DNA from: JACXVD01 sp020446665
GTDB lineage: Bacteria > Pseudomonadota > Alphaproteobacteria > Sphingomonadales > Sphingomonadaceae
Length of the DNA: 64,000 nucleotides
Assembly (NCBI GenBank): GCA_041396905.1
Contig: JAWKXQ010000011.1
Location: 1-64,000 of the forward strand
Direction of reading: 5' to 3'
The position numbers and the translations under genes were made by a program. The notes under the pieces were generated by a model. That model did no database searches and was not told the origin of the DNA. It saw only the letters and a program-made list of their open reading frames with translations. Below, piece after piece: positions 1-8,940 of the stretch. Within the stretch, counting starts at the first letter, position 1. Every line of letters begins with the position of its first letter.

Positions 1-1284
1 AAGTTCTACTCCTACCCGCTGCGCGCCTTCGAAGCGCTGTGGAATCTCGGCATTTTCCGCTCCACGCTCTGCATGGCGAGCTATCTCTGGTACAAGGCTT
101 TCCCCATCAAGAAGGTGAAAAGCTTCGAAGACTGGACCACCAACCAGTTCGGCCAGAAACTCTATTCGATCTTCTTCAAGACCTATACCGAGAAGGTCTG
201 GGGCATGCCCTGCGATGAAATGAGCGCCGACTGGGCCGCTCAGCGGATCAAGGGGCTTTCGCTATGGGGCGCAGTGGTGGACGGACTCAAGCGTTCGCTC
301 GGCCTCAACAAGCGGCCCAATGACGGGCAGGCCGTGAAGACACTGCTGGAAACCTTCCGCTATCCGCGCCAGGGCCCGGGCATGATGTGGGACGCCGCAC
401 GCGACAAGATCATCGCCACGGGCAAGGGTCAGGTCCTGATGGGGCAGGCGCTGGAACAGCTTGCCAGTGATGGCAATGGTGGCTGGCGGATGAGCTCGGT
501 CAGCAAGGATGGCAGCAAGGTCGTAGTGAAAGCCAAGAACGCCATCAGCTCCGCGCCGATGCGCGAACTGGCTGCCCGCTTGCACCCGCTGCCCGATACG
601 ACACTCAACGCCTCCAACCTCAAATATCGCGACTTCCTGACGGTTGCGCTGATGGTGGAAGGCGAGGACCTGTTCCCCGACAACTGGATCTACATCCATG
701 ACAGCAAGGTGAAGGTCGGCCGCGTGCAGAACTTCCGCAGCTGGTCGCCGGAAATGATCCCCGATCCGGACATGGCCTGTGTTGGCCTGGAATATTTCTG
801 CTTCGAAGGCGACGGGCTGTGGTCGATGGTTGACGAAGACCTCGTCAAGCTGGCCACCAGCGAGATGGAAATTCTCGGCCTTGTCGATCCGAAGAAGGTG
901 AAGGGCGGCGCTGTCGTCCGCCAGGAAAAGGCCTATCCGGTCTATGACGAAACCTATGCTGCCAATGTCGAAGCCATGCGCTGCGAGCTGGAAGAGAAAT
1001 GCCCGACGCTGCACCTTGTCGGACGCAATGGCATGCACCGCTACAACAATCAGGATCACGCGATGATGACCGCGATGCTGACGGTGGAAAATATCATCGC
1101 CGGGACACGCATCTATGACACCTGGTGCGTCAATGAAGACGCGGAATATCACGAAGCGGGTGACGAGGGCGCTGAAAAGGCCCTGCCGCAACGCGAGACC
1201 GTAACCGAAGACCAGGCCGCTGCGCTCAATTCGCTGCGCGACGTGCCCGAACGGATCAAGCGCGAAGACCGCGACGCGGCCTGA
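1..1284 (+). CDS. NAD(P)/FAD-dependent oxidoreductase, 5' partial (UDP-galactopyranose mutase/protoporphyrinogen oxidase-like)
   Basis: The reading frame is open from the first base, so the N-terminus with the expected Rossmann GxGxxG FAD-binding loop lies outside the window; 427 residues are visible. The text around WGMPCDEMSADWAAQRIKG and the C-terminal block VGRNGMHRYNNQDHAMMTA (FAD-pyrophosphate-contacting C-terminal type) match the amine-oxidase/UGM-like flavoprotein superfamily. Such proteins often stand beside GtrA and glycosyltransferase genes, as here, which suggests work on a nucleotide sugar or an isoprenoid-linked sugar, but the substrate cannot be read from the sequence. A GtrA-like gene and a large membrane protein follow on the same strand. 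Confidence 0.75.
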   Translation, partial: KFYSYPLRAFEALWNLGIFRSTLCMASYLWYKAFPIKKVKSFEDWTTNQFGQKLYSIFFKTYTEKVWGMPCDEMSADWAAQRIKGLSLWGAVVDGLKRSLGLNKRPNDGQAVKTLLETFRYPRQGPGMMWDAARDKIIATGKGQVLMGQALEQLASDGNGGWRMSSVSKDGSKVVVKAKNAISSAPMRELAARLHPLPDTTLNASNLKYRDFLTVALMVEGEDLFPDNWIYIHDSKVKVGRVQNFRSWSPEMIPDPDMACVGLEYFCFEGDGLWSMVDEDLVKLATSEMEILGLVDPKKVKGGAVVRQEKAYPVYDETYAANVEAMRCELEEKCPTLHLVGRNGMHRYNNQDHAMMTAMLTVENIIAGTRIYDTWCVNEDAEYHEAGDEGAEKALPQRETVTEDQAAALNSLRDVPERIKREDRDAA

Positions 1285-1301
1285 CCGCAGGAATGGGGGG
1301 A

Positions 1302-1355
1302 AGGGGCACCACAATTCGTCAATCCTTAACCGGATCGGCGGACAATGGTGCCCCT
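1302..1355. repeat. Inverted repeat with perfect 10-bp arms between the oxidoreductase and the GtrA gene
   Basis: AGGGGCACCA (1302-1311) and TGGTGCCCCT (1346-1355) are exact reverse complements separated by 34 bases, beginning 18 bases after the upstream stop. There is no U-tract, so it is not a classical terminator. In RNA the right arm would bury the ATG at 1345, which favours the downstream GTG at 1387 as the start of the next gene. It could be an attenuator or a 3'-end stabilising stem. Confidence 0.5.
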
Positions 1356-1386
1356 CTACCCGACTGGACCAGACAGGGGGCCGACA

Positions 1387-1800
1387 GTGCATGATTTGCT
1401 GATCAAACTGCGCGATATTCGCCTGCTGCGCTACCTGCTAGCCAGCATTGGCGCTCTGGCGGTCGATATGGGCAGTTTCCTCGCGCTGCTGTCGTTGGGA
1501 ATGCTCGCGGCACCTGCTTCTGCACTTGCCTATGCCGCCGGGATTATCGCCCATTGGCTGCTGTCCAGCCGCACAGTCTTTACTGACAGCGTGGCAGAGC
1601 GCGGCCATGAGCGGACCAAACAAAAGGCGCTGTTCGTCGTCTCCGCACTGGTCGGCCTTGCGCTGACAACAGCCATTGTCGGGACGGGTGATTTCATGGG
1701 TGTGGATCCGCGGCTGGCGAAGCTGCTGGCGATAGCGGTCAGTTTCACTGCCACCTGGATACTGCGCAACAAGATAGTGTTCCGCGCGAAAGCTGCCTGA
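1387..1800 (+). CDS. GtrA-like membrane protein
   Basis: About 137 residues with four hydrophobic segments in the pattern typical of GtrA (an early LRYLLASIGALAVDMGSF helix, then AYAAGIIAHWLLSSRTVF and a terminal TWILRNKIVF). GtrA proteins flip or retain polyprenyl-phosphate-linked sugars in the inner membrane. The GTG at 1387 has AGGGGG six bases upstream; the ATG at 1345 lacks a ribosome site and lies in a stem arm, so I prefer the GTG. It sits between a flavoprotein and a GT-C-like membrane protein, consistent with lipid-linked glycan transfer. The next gene starts one base after its stop, suggesting co-translation. Confidence 0.8.
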   Translation: MHDLLIKLRDIRLLRYLLASIGALAVDMGSFLALLSLGMLAAPASALAYAAGIIAHWLLSSRTVFTDSVAERGHERTKQKALFVVSALVGLALTTAIVGTGDFMGVDPRLAKLLAIAVSFTATWILRNKIVFRAKAA

Positions 1801-1801
1801 C

Positions 1802-3574
1802 ATGCTCTTTGTCGAGCGGCGAAAACCGGCCTTCACGCGCGAATTGCTGTCCCGTGTCGGGCTGGCATGGGCGATGATTGTCGGCTTGCTGCTGGTCACG
1901 AATCTCGGTGCCATGCGCGCGCTGCAATTCCCCGATCCCGATGACATGATGCGCCTTTTGCAGGTGCGCGACGTGCTGGCGGGCCAAGGCTGGTTCGATA
2001 TCACCCAGCATCGCGTCGATGCGCCCCATGGCGGTGTGCCCATGCACTGGTCGCGGCTGGTTGATCTGCCCTTGATGGGGCTGATTGCCTTGCTCACCCC
2101 CATGCTGGGCAGCGAAACGGCCGAAATTGTTGCTGCGATAATCATACCGCTGCTGACATTGGGCATGGCCATGCTGCTGGCCGGGCGGATCGCCTGGCGC
2201 TTGCTGGGCGCGGAGGCGACTGGCTTTGCCTGTCTGGCCATAGCGCTGTCGGTGCCGCTGATTTCCCAGATGCGCCCGTTGCGGATTGACCATCATGGTT
2301 GGCAGATCGTGCTGGCACTGGCCGCTGCAAATGGCCTGATGGCGCGCAATCCGCGTGCTGGCAGCTGGATTACCGGCGCTTCGCTGGCTGCGTGGCTTTC
2401 CATCTCGATCGAAGGGCTGCCCCTCGCTGCCGCGATTGTCGGCCTCACGGCGCTCCGCTGGTTGCGCGATCCGCGCCAAAAACAATGGTTTGTCGAGACA
2501 ATGCAAGCGTTGGCGAATACTTCCGGCCTGCTCTTCGCGGCAACGCGCGGCTTTGGCGATCTTGCCCAGCACTGCGATGCCATTTCGCCCGTGCACCTCG
2601 CGATTTTCGTCGCAGGAGCGATTTCCGCGACAATCCTCGCCCGGTTTGAAAACTTGCCATTGGCCGGGGTCATCGCCGGGATGGGGCTGATCGGGGCCGG
2701 GGCGCTGGTTTTGCTCCATGGGGCTGCGCCGCAATGTCTGGGCGGCGGTTTTGCCGAGCTGGACCCGCTGGTGAGCTATTTCTGGTATGATGGCGTAGGC
2801 GAAGGCCTGCCTGTGTGGAAGCAGGATGTCGGTCTTGCGCTGCAGATCGTCATTCCGCCGCTGATCGGCATCTGGGCAGCTGCCCGCCTTGCCGCCAATA
2901 CCACTGGCTGGCTGCGGACATGGTGGACGGATTATGCGCTGCTGCTCGGTGCCGCGCTGCTGGTGGCAATCCTTGTCGCCCGCGCAGGTGCTGTCGCCGG
3001 TGCACTGGCGGCGGTGCCGCTGGGCTGGCAGCTGGCGGAATGGTTCCGCGCTGCGCGACACTTTAAGGTCCCGGCCATTCGCTTTGCCGCCATGGCAGGC
3101 ATCTCAATCGCTTTGCTCCCGGCCTTGCCGTTGACCCTCTTCAACCTGGCCATGCCGGCCGAGGCATCCGGGCCTGCCCCGATGCCGCGCGCCTCAAGCT
3201 GCAATATCCCGCAAGCCGCCGCGACGCTGCGCAAGCTGCCGCGCGGGGAAATCCTTGCCCCGCTCGATATTGGCCCGCGCCTGCTTTACGAAACCGAACA
3301 TGGTGTGATCGCCACTGGCCACCATCGCGGCAATCGCGGGATGAAATGGGTGATTGAGACGTTCACCGGCTCAACGCAGGATGCGCACCACCGGCTTGCC
3401 GAACGCAAGACGTCCTATCTCGCGCTCTGCCCCGATCTGGTTGAGCCCGCCCGCTATGTGCAGGCGGCACCAGAGGGCTTCATGGCTGACTTGCTCGCCA
3501 GCAAAGAGCCCGGCTGGCTGGAGCCGGTGGCCGTAGAGGGCGACAGCAATTTCCGGATCTGGAAAATTCGCTAA
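1802..3574 (+). CDS. Large polytopic membrane protein, GT-C/STT3-like
   Basis: 590 residues: about ten to twelve hydrophobic helices followed by a soluble C-terminal part of about 130 residues that would be periplasmic. An acidic motif DPDDMM in the first external loop (near residue 43) and RIDHHGWQ (near residue 160) resemble the metal/acceptor-site acidic motifs of GT-C glycosyltransferases such as the STT3 family; MHWSRLVDLPL lies between them. Family membership is inferred from topology and these motifs only. It starts one base after the GtrA-like gene, so the two probably form an operon that moves and transfers a lipid-linked sugar. The catalytic role is unproven. Confidence 0.6.
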   Translation: MLFVERRKPAFTRELLSRVGLAWAMIVGLLLVTNLGAMRALQFPDPDDMMRLLQVRDVLAGQGWFDITQHRVDAPHGGVPMHWSRLVDLPLMGLIALLTPMLGSETAEIVAAIIIPLLTLGMAMLLAGRIAWRLLGAEATGFACLAIALSVPLISQMRPLRIDHHGWQIVLALAAANGLMARNPRAGSWITGASLAAWLSISIEGLPLAAAIVGLTALRWLRDPRQKQWFVETMQALANTSGLLFAATRGFGDLAQHCDAISPVHLAIFVAGAISATILARFENLPLAGVIAGMGLIGAGALVLLHGAAPQCLGGGFAELDPLVSYFWYDGVGEGLPVWKQDVGLALQIVIPPLIGIWAAARLAANTTGWLRTWWTDYALLLGAALLVAILVARAGAVAGALAAVPLGWQLAEWFRAARHFKVPAIRFAAMAGISIALLPALPLTLFNLAMPAEASGPAPMPRASSCNIPQAAATLRKLPRGEILAPLDIGPRLLYETEHGVIATGHHRGNRGMKWVIETFTGSTQDAHHRLAERKTSYLALCPDLVEPARYVQAAPEGFMADLLASKEPGWLEPVAVEGDSNFRIWKIR

Positions 3575-3579
3575 CCCGC

Positions 3580-4077
3580 TCAGCCGGGGCGGAAATCCAT
3601 CGCCACGCCATTGATACAATGCCGCTTGCCGGTCGGTTTGGGGCCATCATTGAAGATATGCCCCAAATGCCCGCCGCAATCGGCGCAATGCACCTCTGTG
3701 CGGGGATAGCCGATCTTGTAGTCAGTGGATGTGCCCACTGCGCCCGGCAAGGCTTTCCAGAAGCTGGGCCAGCCAGTGCGACTGTCATATTTGGTAGCAG
3801 AGGAATAGAGCGCGTTGCCGCAGCCTGCGCAGACGAAAGTGCCCTTGCGCTTTTCTGTGTTGAGCGGGGAGGTATAGGGCCGCTCGGTCCCGGCCTCGCG
3901 CAGAATGTAGAACTCATTCTTGGTCAGCCGCTTGCGCCATTCCGCTTCGGAATAGGAAATGGGATAGTTGCGGGCTTCCGCCGGTGAGGATCCGCACGCA
4001 GCGATCACCGGCATGGATGCCCCTATACCCAGCCAGCCAAGCATGCGGCGGCGTGATGTGGAAATGCGTTCGATCAT
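3580..4077 (-). CDS. msrB: Peptide-methionine (R)-S-oxide reductase, exported lipoprotein form
   Basis: 165 residues. MsrB reduces methionine-R-sulfoxide in proteins. Two CxxC pairs for structural zinc are present (Cys83/Cys86 and Cys131/Cys134) and the catalytic cysteine is Cys154 in RHCINGVAMDF. The N-terminus has a twin-arginine-like SRRRMLGWLGIG stretch running into VIAAC, a lipobox with Cys28, so this copy is probably Tat- or Sec-exported and lipid-anchored, repairing periplasmic proteins. It converges on the membrane-protein gene with only 5 bases between the stops and no terminator visible. Confidence 0.92.
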   Translation of the reverse strand: MIERISTSRRRMLGWLGIGASMPVIAACGSSPAEARNYPISYSEAEWRKRLTKNEFYILREAGTERPYTSPLNTEKRKGTFVCAGCGNALYSSATKYDSRTGWPSFWKALPGAVGTSTDYKIGYPRTEVHCADCGGHLGHIFNDGPKPTGKRHCINGVAMDFRPG

Positions 4078-4149
4078 AGTGGCCTCCTAGCCGGTATGTT
4101 CGTTCGCTAAGCTGAACGGGTTACAGCCCGGAAAGTTTCTGGACGGGCC

Positions 4150-5460
4150 CTAGAACCGGGTGACCTCTACTTCCAGCTTGCGGAAGCCGTGGACGAAATT
4201 CGCGCGCACGCGCTCCACATCGCCTGCCACATGCACGCGCATGCGCATGGCATGCATTTCCTCCAGCAGCACGCGCAATTGCAATTCTGCCAGCCGCGCG
4301 CCGACGCAGCGATGAATGCCATAGCCAAAGGCCAGGTGCCGCCGCGCATTCTCACGCGTGATGTCGAGCTGGTCGGGATTCTCGAACACGCTCTCGTCCC
4401 GATTGGCGGAAAGATACCACAGCACCAGCTTGTCGCCTGCCTTGATCTGCTTGCCAAACAGTTCCGTATCCTGCGTGGCGGTGCGCCGCATATGTGCCAG
4501 CGGGGTCTGGAAGCGGATACATTCCTGCACAGCATTTGGGATCAGCGAGGGGTCTTGCTCAAACAATTTGCGCTGATCGGGGAAGCGGTCGAAACTATGG
4601 ATGATGCTCGACATGGTGTTACGTGTCGTGTCATTCCCACCCACGATCAGCAGCACCAGATTGCCCATGAATTCCTGTGGGCTCATCTGGTTCATCGCCG
4701 GGGAATGGATCATCATGGAGATCAGGTCCGGCCCCGGCTCCTCTTGCGAGCGCTGCACCCATAGCTGTTGGAAGTAGCCCGCCATTTCGCGCAAAATATC
4801 CTGCCGGAAATGATCCAGTTCCGGCACCAGCGCCAGTTCCGTATCGCCGGCCCAGTCAGACCAGAAAGTCAGCAGGCGGCGATCTTCCCATGGGAAGCCG
4901 AACAATATCGCCAGCATTTGCGTGGTCAGTTCGATGGAGACTGTGTCCACCCAGTCAAATGTTTCGCCTTCGGGCAAAGCCTCCAGCACTTCGCGCGTGC
5001 GCTTGCGGATATCGGCTTCCATCCGCACCATTTCCGCCGGGGTGAAGGCCGGAGCGACGGTGCGCCGCTGATCTGTATGTTTGGGCCGGTCCATGGCGAT
5101 GAACATGGGCAGTTCGAATTCACTGTTTTCAGGCCGGTCAAGCATTGTGATCCCGCCATGTTCCCAGCTGGAGGAGAATATCTCCGGCAGCGCCTCGACA
5201 TGCTGGATCGCCTTGTGCTGCACCACGTTCCAATAGGGGCCAACCGGGCTTTCCGGCACGTAATGCAACGGCCCACGGGCGCGCATATCGGCAAAGATCG
5301 GCTGCCAGCGATTCTCGGCATAAATGTCGCTGCGGCTCACATCATCGGGATGGGGGTGATCCGGGTAAGATGCCGGGTTCTGCGCAAAATGCCGCGCCAA
5401 GGCCTCATAAGGCGTTGGCGTTGTGTGCAAGCCGGGGCGGTCGGCGATCTGAGTGGCCAC
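4150..5460 (-). CDS. Cytochrome P450, CYP153-like (alkane/fatty-acid omega-hydroxylase type)
   Basis: About 436 residues from a GTG start at 5460, which has AGGAGAG five bases upstream; an upstream ATG at 5508 lacks such a site. The haem-ligand loop FGYGIHRCVG places the axial cysteine near residue 385, the K-helix region and an I-helix GGNDTTRNT are present, and MDRPKHTDQRR fits the C-helix region. The GGNDTTRNT text is characteristic of bacterial CYP153 enzymes that hydroxylate terminal carbons of alkanes or fatty acids. These need a ferredoxin and a ferredoxin reductase; a reductase gene lies at 10.1-11.3 kb but no ferredoxin gene is seen in the window. Confidence 0.88.
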   Translation of the reverse strand: MATQIADRPGLHTTPTPYEALARHFAQNPASYPDHPHPDDVSRSDIYAENRWQPIFADMRARGPLHYVPESPVGPYWNVVQHKAIQHVEALPEIFSSSWEHGGITMLDRPENSEFELPMFIAMDRPKHTDQRRTVAPAFTPAEMVRMEADIRKRTREVLEALPEGETFDWVDTVSIELTTQMLAILFGFPWEDRRLLTFWSDWAGDTELALVPELDHFRQDILREMAGYFQQLWVQRSQEEPGPDLISMMIHSPAMNQMSPQEFMGNLVLLIVGGNDTTRNTMSSIIHSFDRFPDQRKLFEQDPSLIPNAVQECIRFQTPLAHMRRTATQDTELFGKQIKAGDKLVLWYLSANRDESVFENPDQLDITRENARRHLAFGYGIHRCVGARLAELQLRVLLEEMHAMRMRVHVAGDVERVRANFVHGFRKLEVEVTRF

Positions 5461-5594
5461 GCATTCTCTCCTGCAGCGGGCGAACCCTGCTGGTCGCCTT
5501 TCTTGCAAGGAGCATCCTGACTCTGATTACAGCAGTGTCAATAGTGCGTTGCGATTTGCGACTTATTTCTCAGGCGAGACGCCGCCGGCGCGGG

Positions 5595-6845
5595 TCAGGC
5601 TGCGGCCTTGCTCCGCCGCCATAGCGAGCGCTTGGCCTTGCCCTGACCGCCCGACTTCATCACCCGCTTGCGGAACAATGTCGCGCCAGCCTTCACCAGC
5701 ACCGCCACAGCCAGCGCCTGCCAGCCAATCGCGATCAGGTGCTGGGTCAGCCCTTCCTGCTGTGCCGCACGGGCCAGCATGGCAAAGGGCGAGCTGAAGG
5801 GCACGATCACCGCCGCCCATTCAACGCTGGAGCCAATCTTGGACATCGCATAGCTGGCAAAGAAGAACACACCCAGCTGCAGCATGGTCACCGGCATGGA
5901 CAGGGTCTGCACTTCGCGCACGGTTGCCGCCATCGAACCGATGGAGAGGAACAAAGAGCCAAGCAGCAGATAGCCCATCGCGAAATAGATCACGCCCAGC
6001 GCCAGGAAGGCGGGCCAGCCCACTGCGGGCGTGGGGAAGGACGGCGCTGCATTGCCAAGCAGCAGGAACAGGCTAGCTCCGACTGTGCCCCACACCGCGA
6101 TCCCGACAAAGCTGACGCCGAGCATGGCGAAGAGCTTGCCCAGGAACACCGCATCCATCGGGATAGCCGCGGCGAGGATTTCGATGATCTTGTTGCCCTT
6201 TTCCTCGACAAGGTTGGACAGCACCATGCCTGCCAGCAACATGGTCAGCAGGAACAACAGCATCTGCCCGGCCTGTGCCGTGATGATCTGCCCCGATTTC
6301 GCACTGGCGGCGCTGGTGCTGACAACCTGCATATCGACCGACGGGAATGTGGTGGGGGCCGCGCCTGCGGCCGCTGCGGCGACCAGCGCAACTCTGCCGC
6401 GCATATAGGCAATCTGCCCTTCCGGCCCGGTCAGCACTGGCCTGGCCAGCGATCCGGTGACAATGGCTGCGTAATTGCCGCGCTTTTCCTCCAGCACCAC
6501 ACGCGGATCGAAATCCGGCGCATCGGCACCTTGCACGGCCACCATGGGCGGCAAGGCGCCCCCCAGTTCATTGGCCAGCAGATTATGCGCTTCCAGCATT
6601 CGGCCGGTCTCTTCCATGCTCATCGCGATGCCGATTTCCGGCACCATCGCATCGCGGCTGATCCGGCTGCCGAGGCTGCCGGAAATCGTGGCGATGGTAA
6701 TCATGAAGACCGGGCCGAGCAGGAAGAAGAAGAATGCCCGGCTGAACAGAATCGCCATGAAATCGCGCCGGGCGATGACAAAGGCGGCCTGCCAGATGGA
6801 CAGGCGGGATTTTTCCTGCGTGGGGAGCTGGTTGAAATCGCTCAT
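5595..6845 (-). CDS. ABC transporter permease, NatB/ABC-2 type
   Basis: 416 residues with one N-terminal membrane helix (about residues 30-50), a large extracytoplasmic domain of about 140 residues, then five to six helices, the NatB/ABC-2 layout. VLSNLVEEKGNKIIEILAAAIP matches the conserved membrane-entry text of this family. Its ATG overlaps the stop of the ATPase gene as TAATG, so the two subunits are translationally coupled. Exporters of this type move sodium, drugs or peptides; the substrate is not evident here. The C-terminus is lysine/arginine-rich. Confidence 0.85.
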   Translation of the reverse strand: MSDFNQLPTQEKSRLSIWQAAFVIARRDFMAILFSRAFFFFLLGPVFMITIATISGSLGSRISRDAMVPEIGIAMSMEETGRMLEAHNLLANELGGALPPMVAVQGADAPDFDPRVVLEEKRGNYAAIVTGSLARPVLTGPEGQIAYMRGRVALVAAAAAGAAPTTFPSVDMQVVSTSAASAKSGQIITAQAGQMLLFLLTMLLAGMVLSNLVEEKGNKIIEILAAAIPMDAVFLGKLFAMLGVSFVGIAVWGTVGASLFLLLGNAAPSFPTPAVGWPAFLALGVIYFAMGYLLLGSLFLSIGSMAATVREVQTLSMPVTMLQLGVFFFASYAMSKIGSSVEWAAVIVPFSSPFAMLARAAQQEGLTQHLIAIGWQALAVAVLVKAGATLFRKRVMKSGGQGKAKRSLWRRSKAAA

Positions 6846-7825
6846 TATTCAGTCTCCGCCTGGCTGCCAGCTTGCATGGCGCGGGCTGCGGCCTCGCCGG
6901 CAATGGCGACAAAGGCATCATGCAGGCCGGCGCGTTCAATGGAGAGCGAGAGGATGCCCGCTTCCCCTTCGATCAGCGCACGCAGCAAGGGCTCCACCCC
7001 GCTTTCCGGCAGAGAGAAGTAGAAATAGTCGCCTTCGCGCCGGGCATCGGCGGGCAGGGCTTCCATCCAGCGGCCTTCGCGGGCGCGAGTTTCCAGCCGG
7101 ACCTGCGCCGGGATGCGATTGCGCGCGGCATCGACAGAGCCGGCATAGGGCACTTTGCCCCCGGCTATGATCGCCACCCCTTCGCACAGGCGCTCTGCAT
7201 GGTGGATCACATGGGTGGAGAAGATCACGGTTGTGCCCTCTTCCGCCAGACTGCGGATCATGCGCTCCAGCTTGCCCTGATTCAGTGCGTCGAGCCCGCT
7301 AAAGGGTTCGTCCAGCACCACCAGTTTCGGGCGATGTACCAGCGTGCCCAGCAACTGGACATTCTGCGCCATCCCTTTGGAAAGCTGGCGGATTTGCCGC
7401 TCTACCGCATGGCCCAGCCCATTGGCTTCCAGCAATTCGCGTCCGCGCCTTTTGCCTTCTTCCAGCGGAACCCCGCGCAATGCGCCCATAAAGGCGATCG
7501 CTTCATAGGCTTTCATCGAGGGATAGAGGCCACGCTCTTCGGGCAGATAGCCGATCAGCCGGGCAATATCGTGCGGTCGCTCATGCCCGAATACTTTGCG
7601 TGTGCCTTCATCGGGGTCGATAATTCCCAGCAACATGCGCAAGGTCGTGGTCTTGCCCGCGCCATTGGGGCCAAGAATGCCGTAAATGGCCCCTTCGGGC
7701 ACACTGATATCGACGCCGTCCACCGCCGTCGTACCTTCAAAACGTTTGACCAGCCCGCGCGCCTCTATGGCGAGGGGACGGGAATCATTGTCGGGGAAGC
7801 TCATATTGCCTAGCGCCATATTCAT
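6845..7825 (-). CDS. ABC transporter ATP-binding protein, NatA type
   Basis: 326 residues. The Walker A GPNGAGKTT is near residue 56, the signature is LSKGMAQNVQLL (a variant of LSGGQ-type text), Walker B is LVVLDEPFSG, and the switch histidine follows in VIFSTHVIHH. The C-terminal about 90 residues form the extra domain common in NatA-like exporters. It pairs with the downstream permease through a TAATG overlap. It diverges from queG across only 44 bases. The start could also be the internal ATG at 7804. Confidence 0.9.
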   Translation of the reverse strand: MNMALGNMSFPDNDSRPLAIEARGLVKRFEGTTAVDGVDISVPEGAIYGILGPNGAGKTTTLRMLLGIIDPDEGTRKVFGHERPHDIARLIGYLPEERGLYPSMKAYEAIAFMGALRGVPLEEGKRRGRELLEANGLGHAVERQIRQLSKGMAQNVQLLGTLVHRPKLVVLDEPFSGLDALNQGKLERMIRSLAEEGTTVIFSTHVIHHAERLCEGVAIIAGGKVPYAGSVDAARNRIPAQVRLETRAREGRWMEALPADARREGDYFYFSLPESGVEPLLRALIEGEAGILSLSIERAGLHDAFVAIAGEAAARAMQAGSQAETE

Positions 7826-7869
7826 GCCTGCGCTCTACCTAGTGCCTGTGAACGGGATGAACCTCAACC

Positions 7870-8940
7870 ATGGTTAACGCCGCATCAATTGCTTCGCTTC
7901 AGCAAAAGCTGCGCGAAGAGGCGGCGCGGCTGGGTTTTGCCAGCATTGGCTTTGCCCCGGCAGCGGATGATCCGCAGCGCTCCGACCGGCTGGATCGCTG
8001 GTTGGAGGCGGGTTTTCATGGCACGATGGAATGGATGGCAGACCGCGCCGATGTGCGCCGTGCCCCGCAAGCCATGTGGCCAGAGGCGCAAAGCGTCATC
8101 GCGCTGGGGATGAGCTATGCCCCCGATCATGATCCGCTGGCGCTGGAAGGGGCGGGGGACCGTGCAAGGATTTCCGTCTATGCACAGGGGCGCGATTATC
8201 ACGACACGGTCAAGAAAGCGCTGAAGGCGCTGGCGCGTTTTCTGGTCGCGCGGGCAAAGGCGCTGGAGCTGGGCGAACCGGCGCTGAAGGTCTTTGTCGA
8301 TACCGCCCCGGTGATGGAAAAGCCGCTGGGGCAGGCCGCCGGGATCGGGTGGCAGGGCAAACACACCAATCTGGTCAGCCGATCCCATGGCAGCTGGCTG
8401 TTCCTCGGCGCGATCTATTGCACGCTGGCTTTCGAGCCGGACGGTGAGGAGGCGGATCATTGCGGCTCCTGCACGGCCTGTCAGGCAGCTTGCCCGACTG
8501 ACGCCTTCGTGCAGCCCTATCTGCTCGATGCGCGGCGCTGCATTTCCTATCTCACCATCGAGCATAAGGGCCCGGTGCCAGAGGAATTCCGCAAGGCGCT
8601 GGGCAATCGCACATATGGCTGCGATGATTGTCTGGCGGTGTGTCCGTGGAACAAATTTGCGAACACCGCCGCGCGCCACGCTGCCTTTGCCGCCCGCGCA
8701 GAGCTGGTCGCGCCGAAACTGGTGGATTTGCTGGCGCTGGATGATGCAGCGTTTCGCGCGCTTTTCTCAGGCTCCCCGATCAAGCGGATCGGGCGTGACC
8801 GCTTTGTGCGCAACTGCCTCTATGCCGCAGGCAATAGCGGCGATGCCACATTGCGGCCTGCGGTTTCCGTGCTGGCTGACGATCCCGACCTGGTGGTGGC
8901 AGAGGCAGCGCGCTGGGCGCTGGCTCAGCTGCCTGACTGA
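7870..8940 (+). CDS. queG: Epoxyqueuosine reductase
   Basis: 356 residues. QueG carries out the last step of queuosine synthesis in tRNA, reducing epoxyqueuosine with cobalamin and two 4Fe-4S clusters. The cluster motifs CGSCTACQAACPTDAF (about residues 198-213) and CDDCLAVCPWN (about residues 252-262) are present, with the upstream cobalamin-binding half (YAQGRDYHDTVKKALK). Length is normal. The gene overlaps the convergent CoA-transferase gene by 16 bases at the 3' end. Confidence 0.95.
   Translation: MVNAASIASLQQKLREEAARLGFASIGFAPAADDPQRSDRLDRWLEAGFHGTMEWMADRADVRRAPQAMWPEAQSVIALGMSYAPDHDPLALEGAGDRARISVYAQGRDYHDTVKKALKALARFLVARAKALELGEPALKVFVDTAPVMEKPLGQAAGIGWQGKHTNLVSRSHGSWLFLGAIYCTLAFEPDGEEADHCGSCTACQAACPTDAFVQPYLLDARRCISYLTIEHKGPVPEEFRKALGNRTYGCDDCLAVCPWNKFANTAARHAAFAARAELVAPKLVDLLALDDAAFRALFSGSPIKRIGRDRFVRNCLYAAGNSGDATLRPAVSVLADDPDLVVAEAARWALAQLPD

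Noticed and set aside
262..1392. Long open frame on the minus strand
   Set aside because: It is an antisense shadow of the FAD oxidoreductase; composition is histidine/arginine/glutamine-rich and no family text appears.
5460..5545. TTGACA at 5536-5541 as a P450 promoter
   Set aside because: No acceptable -10 hexamer at 16-18 bases; kept out of the annotation.
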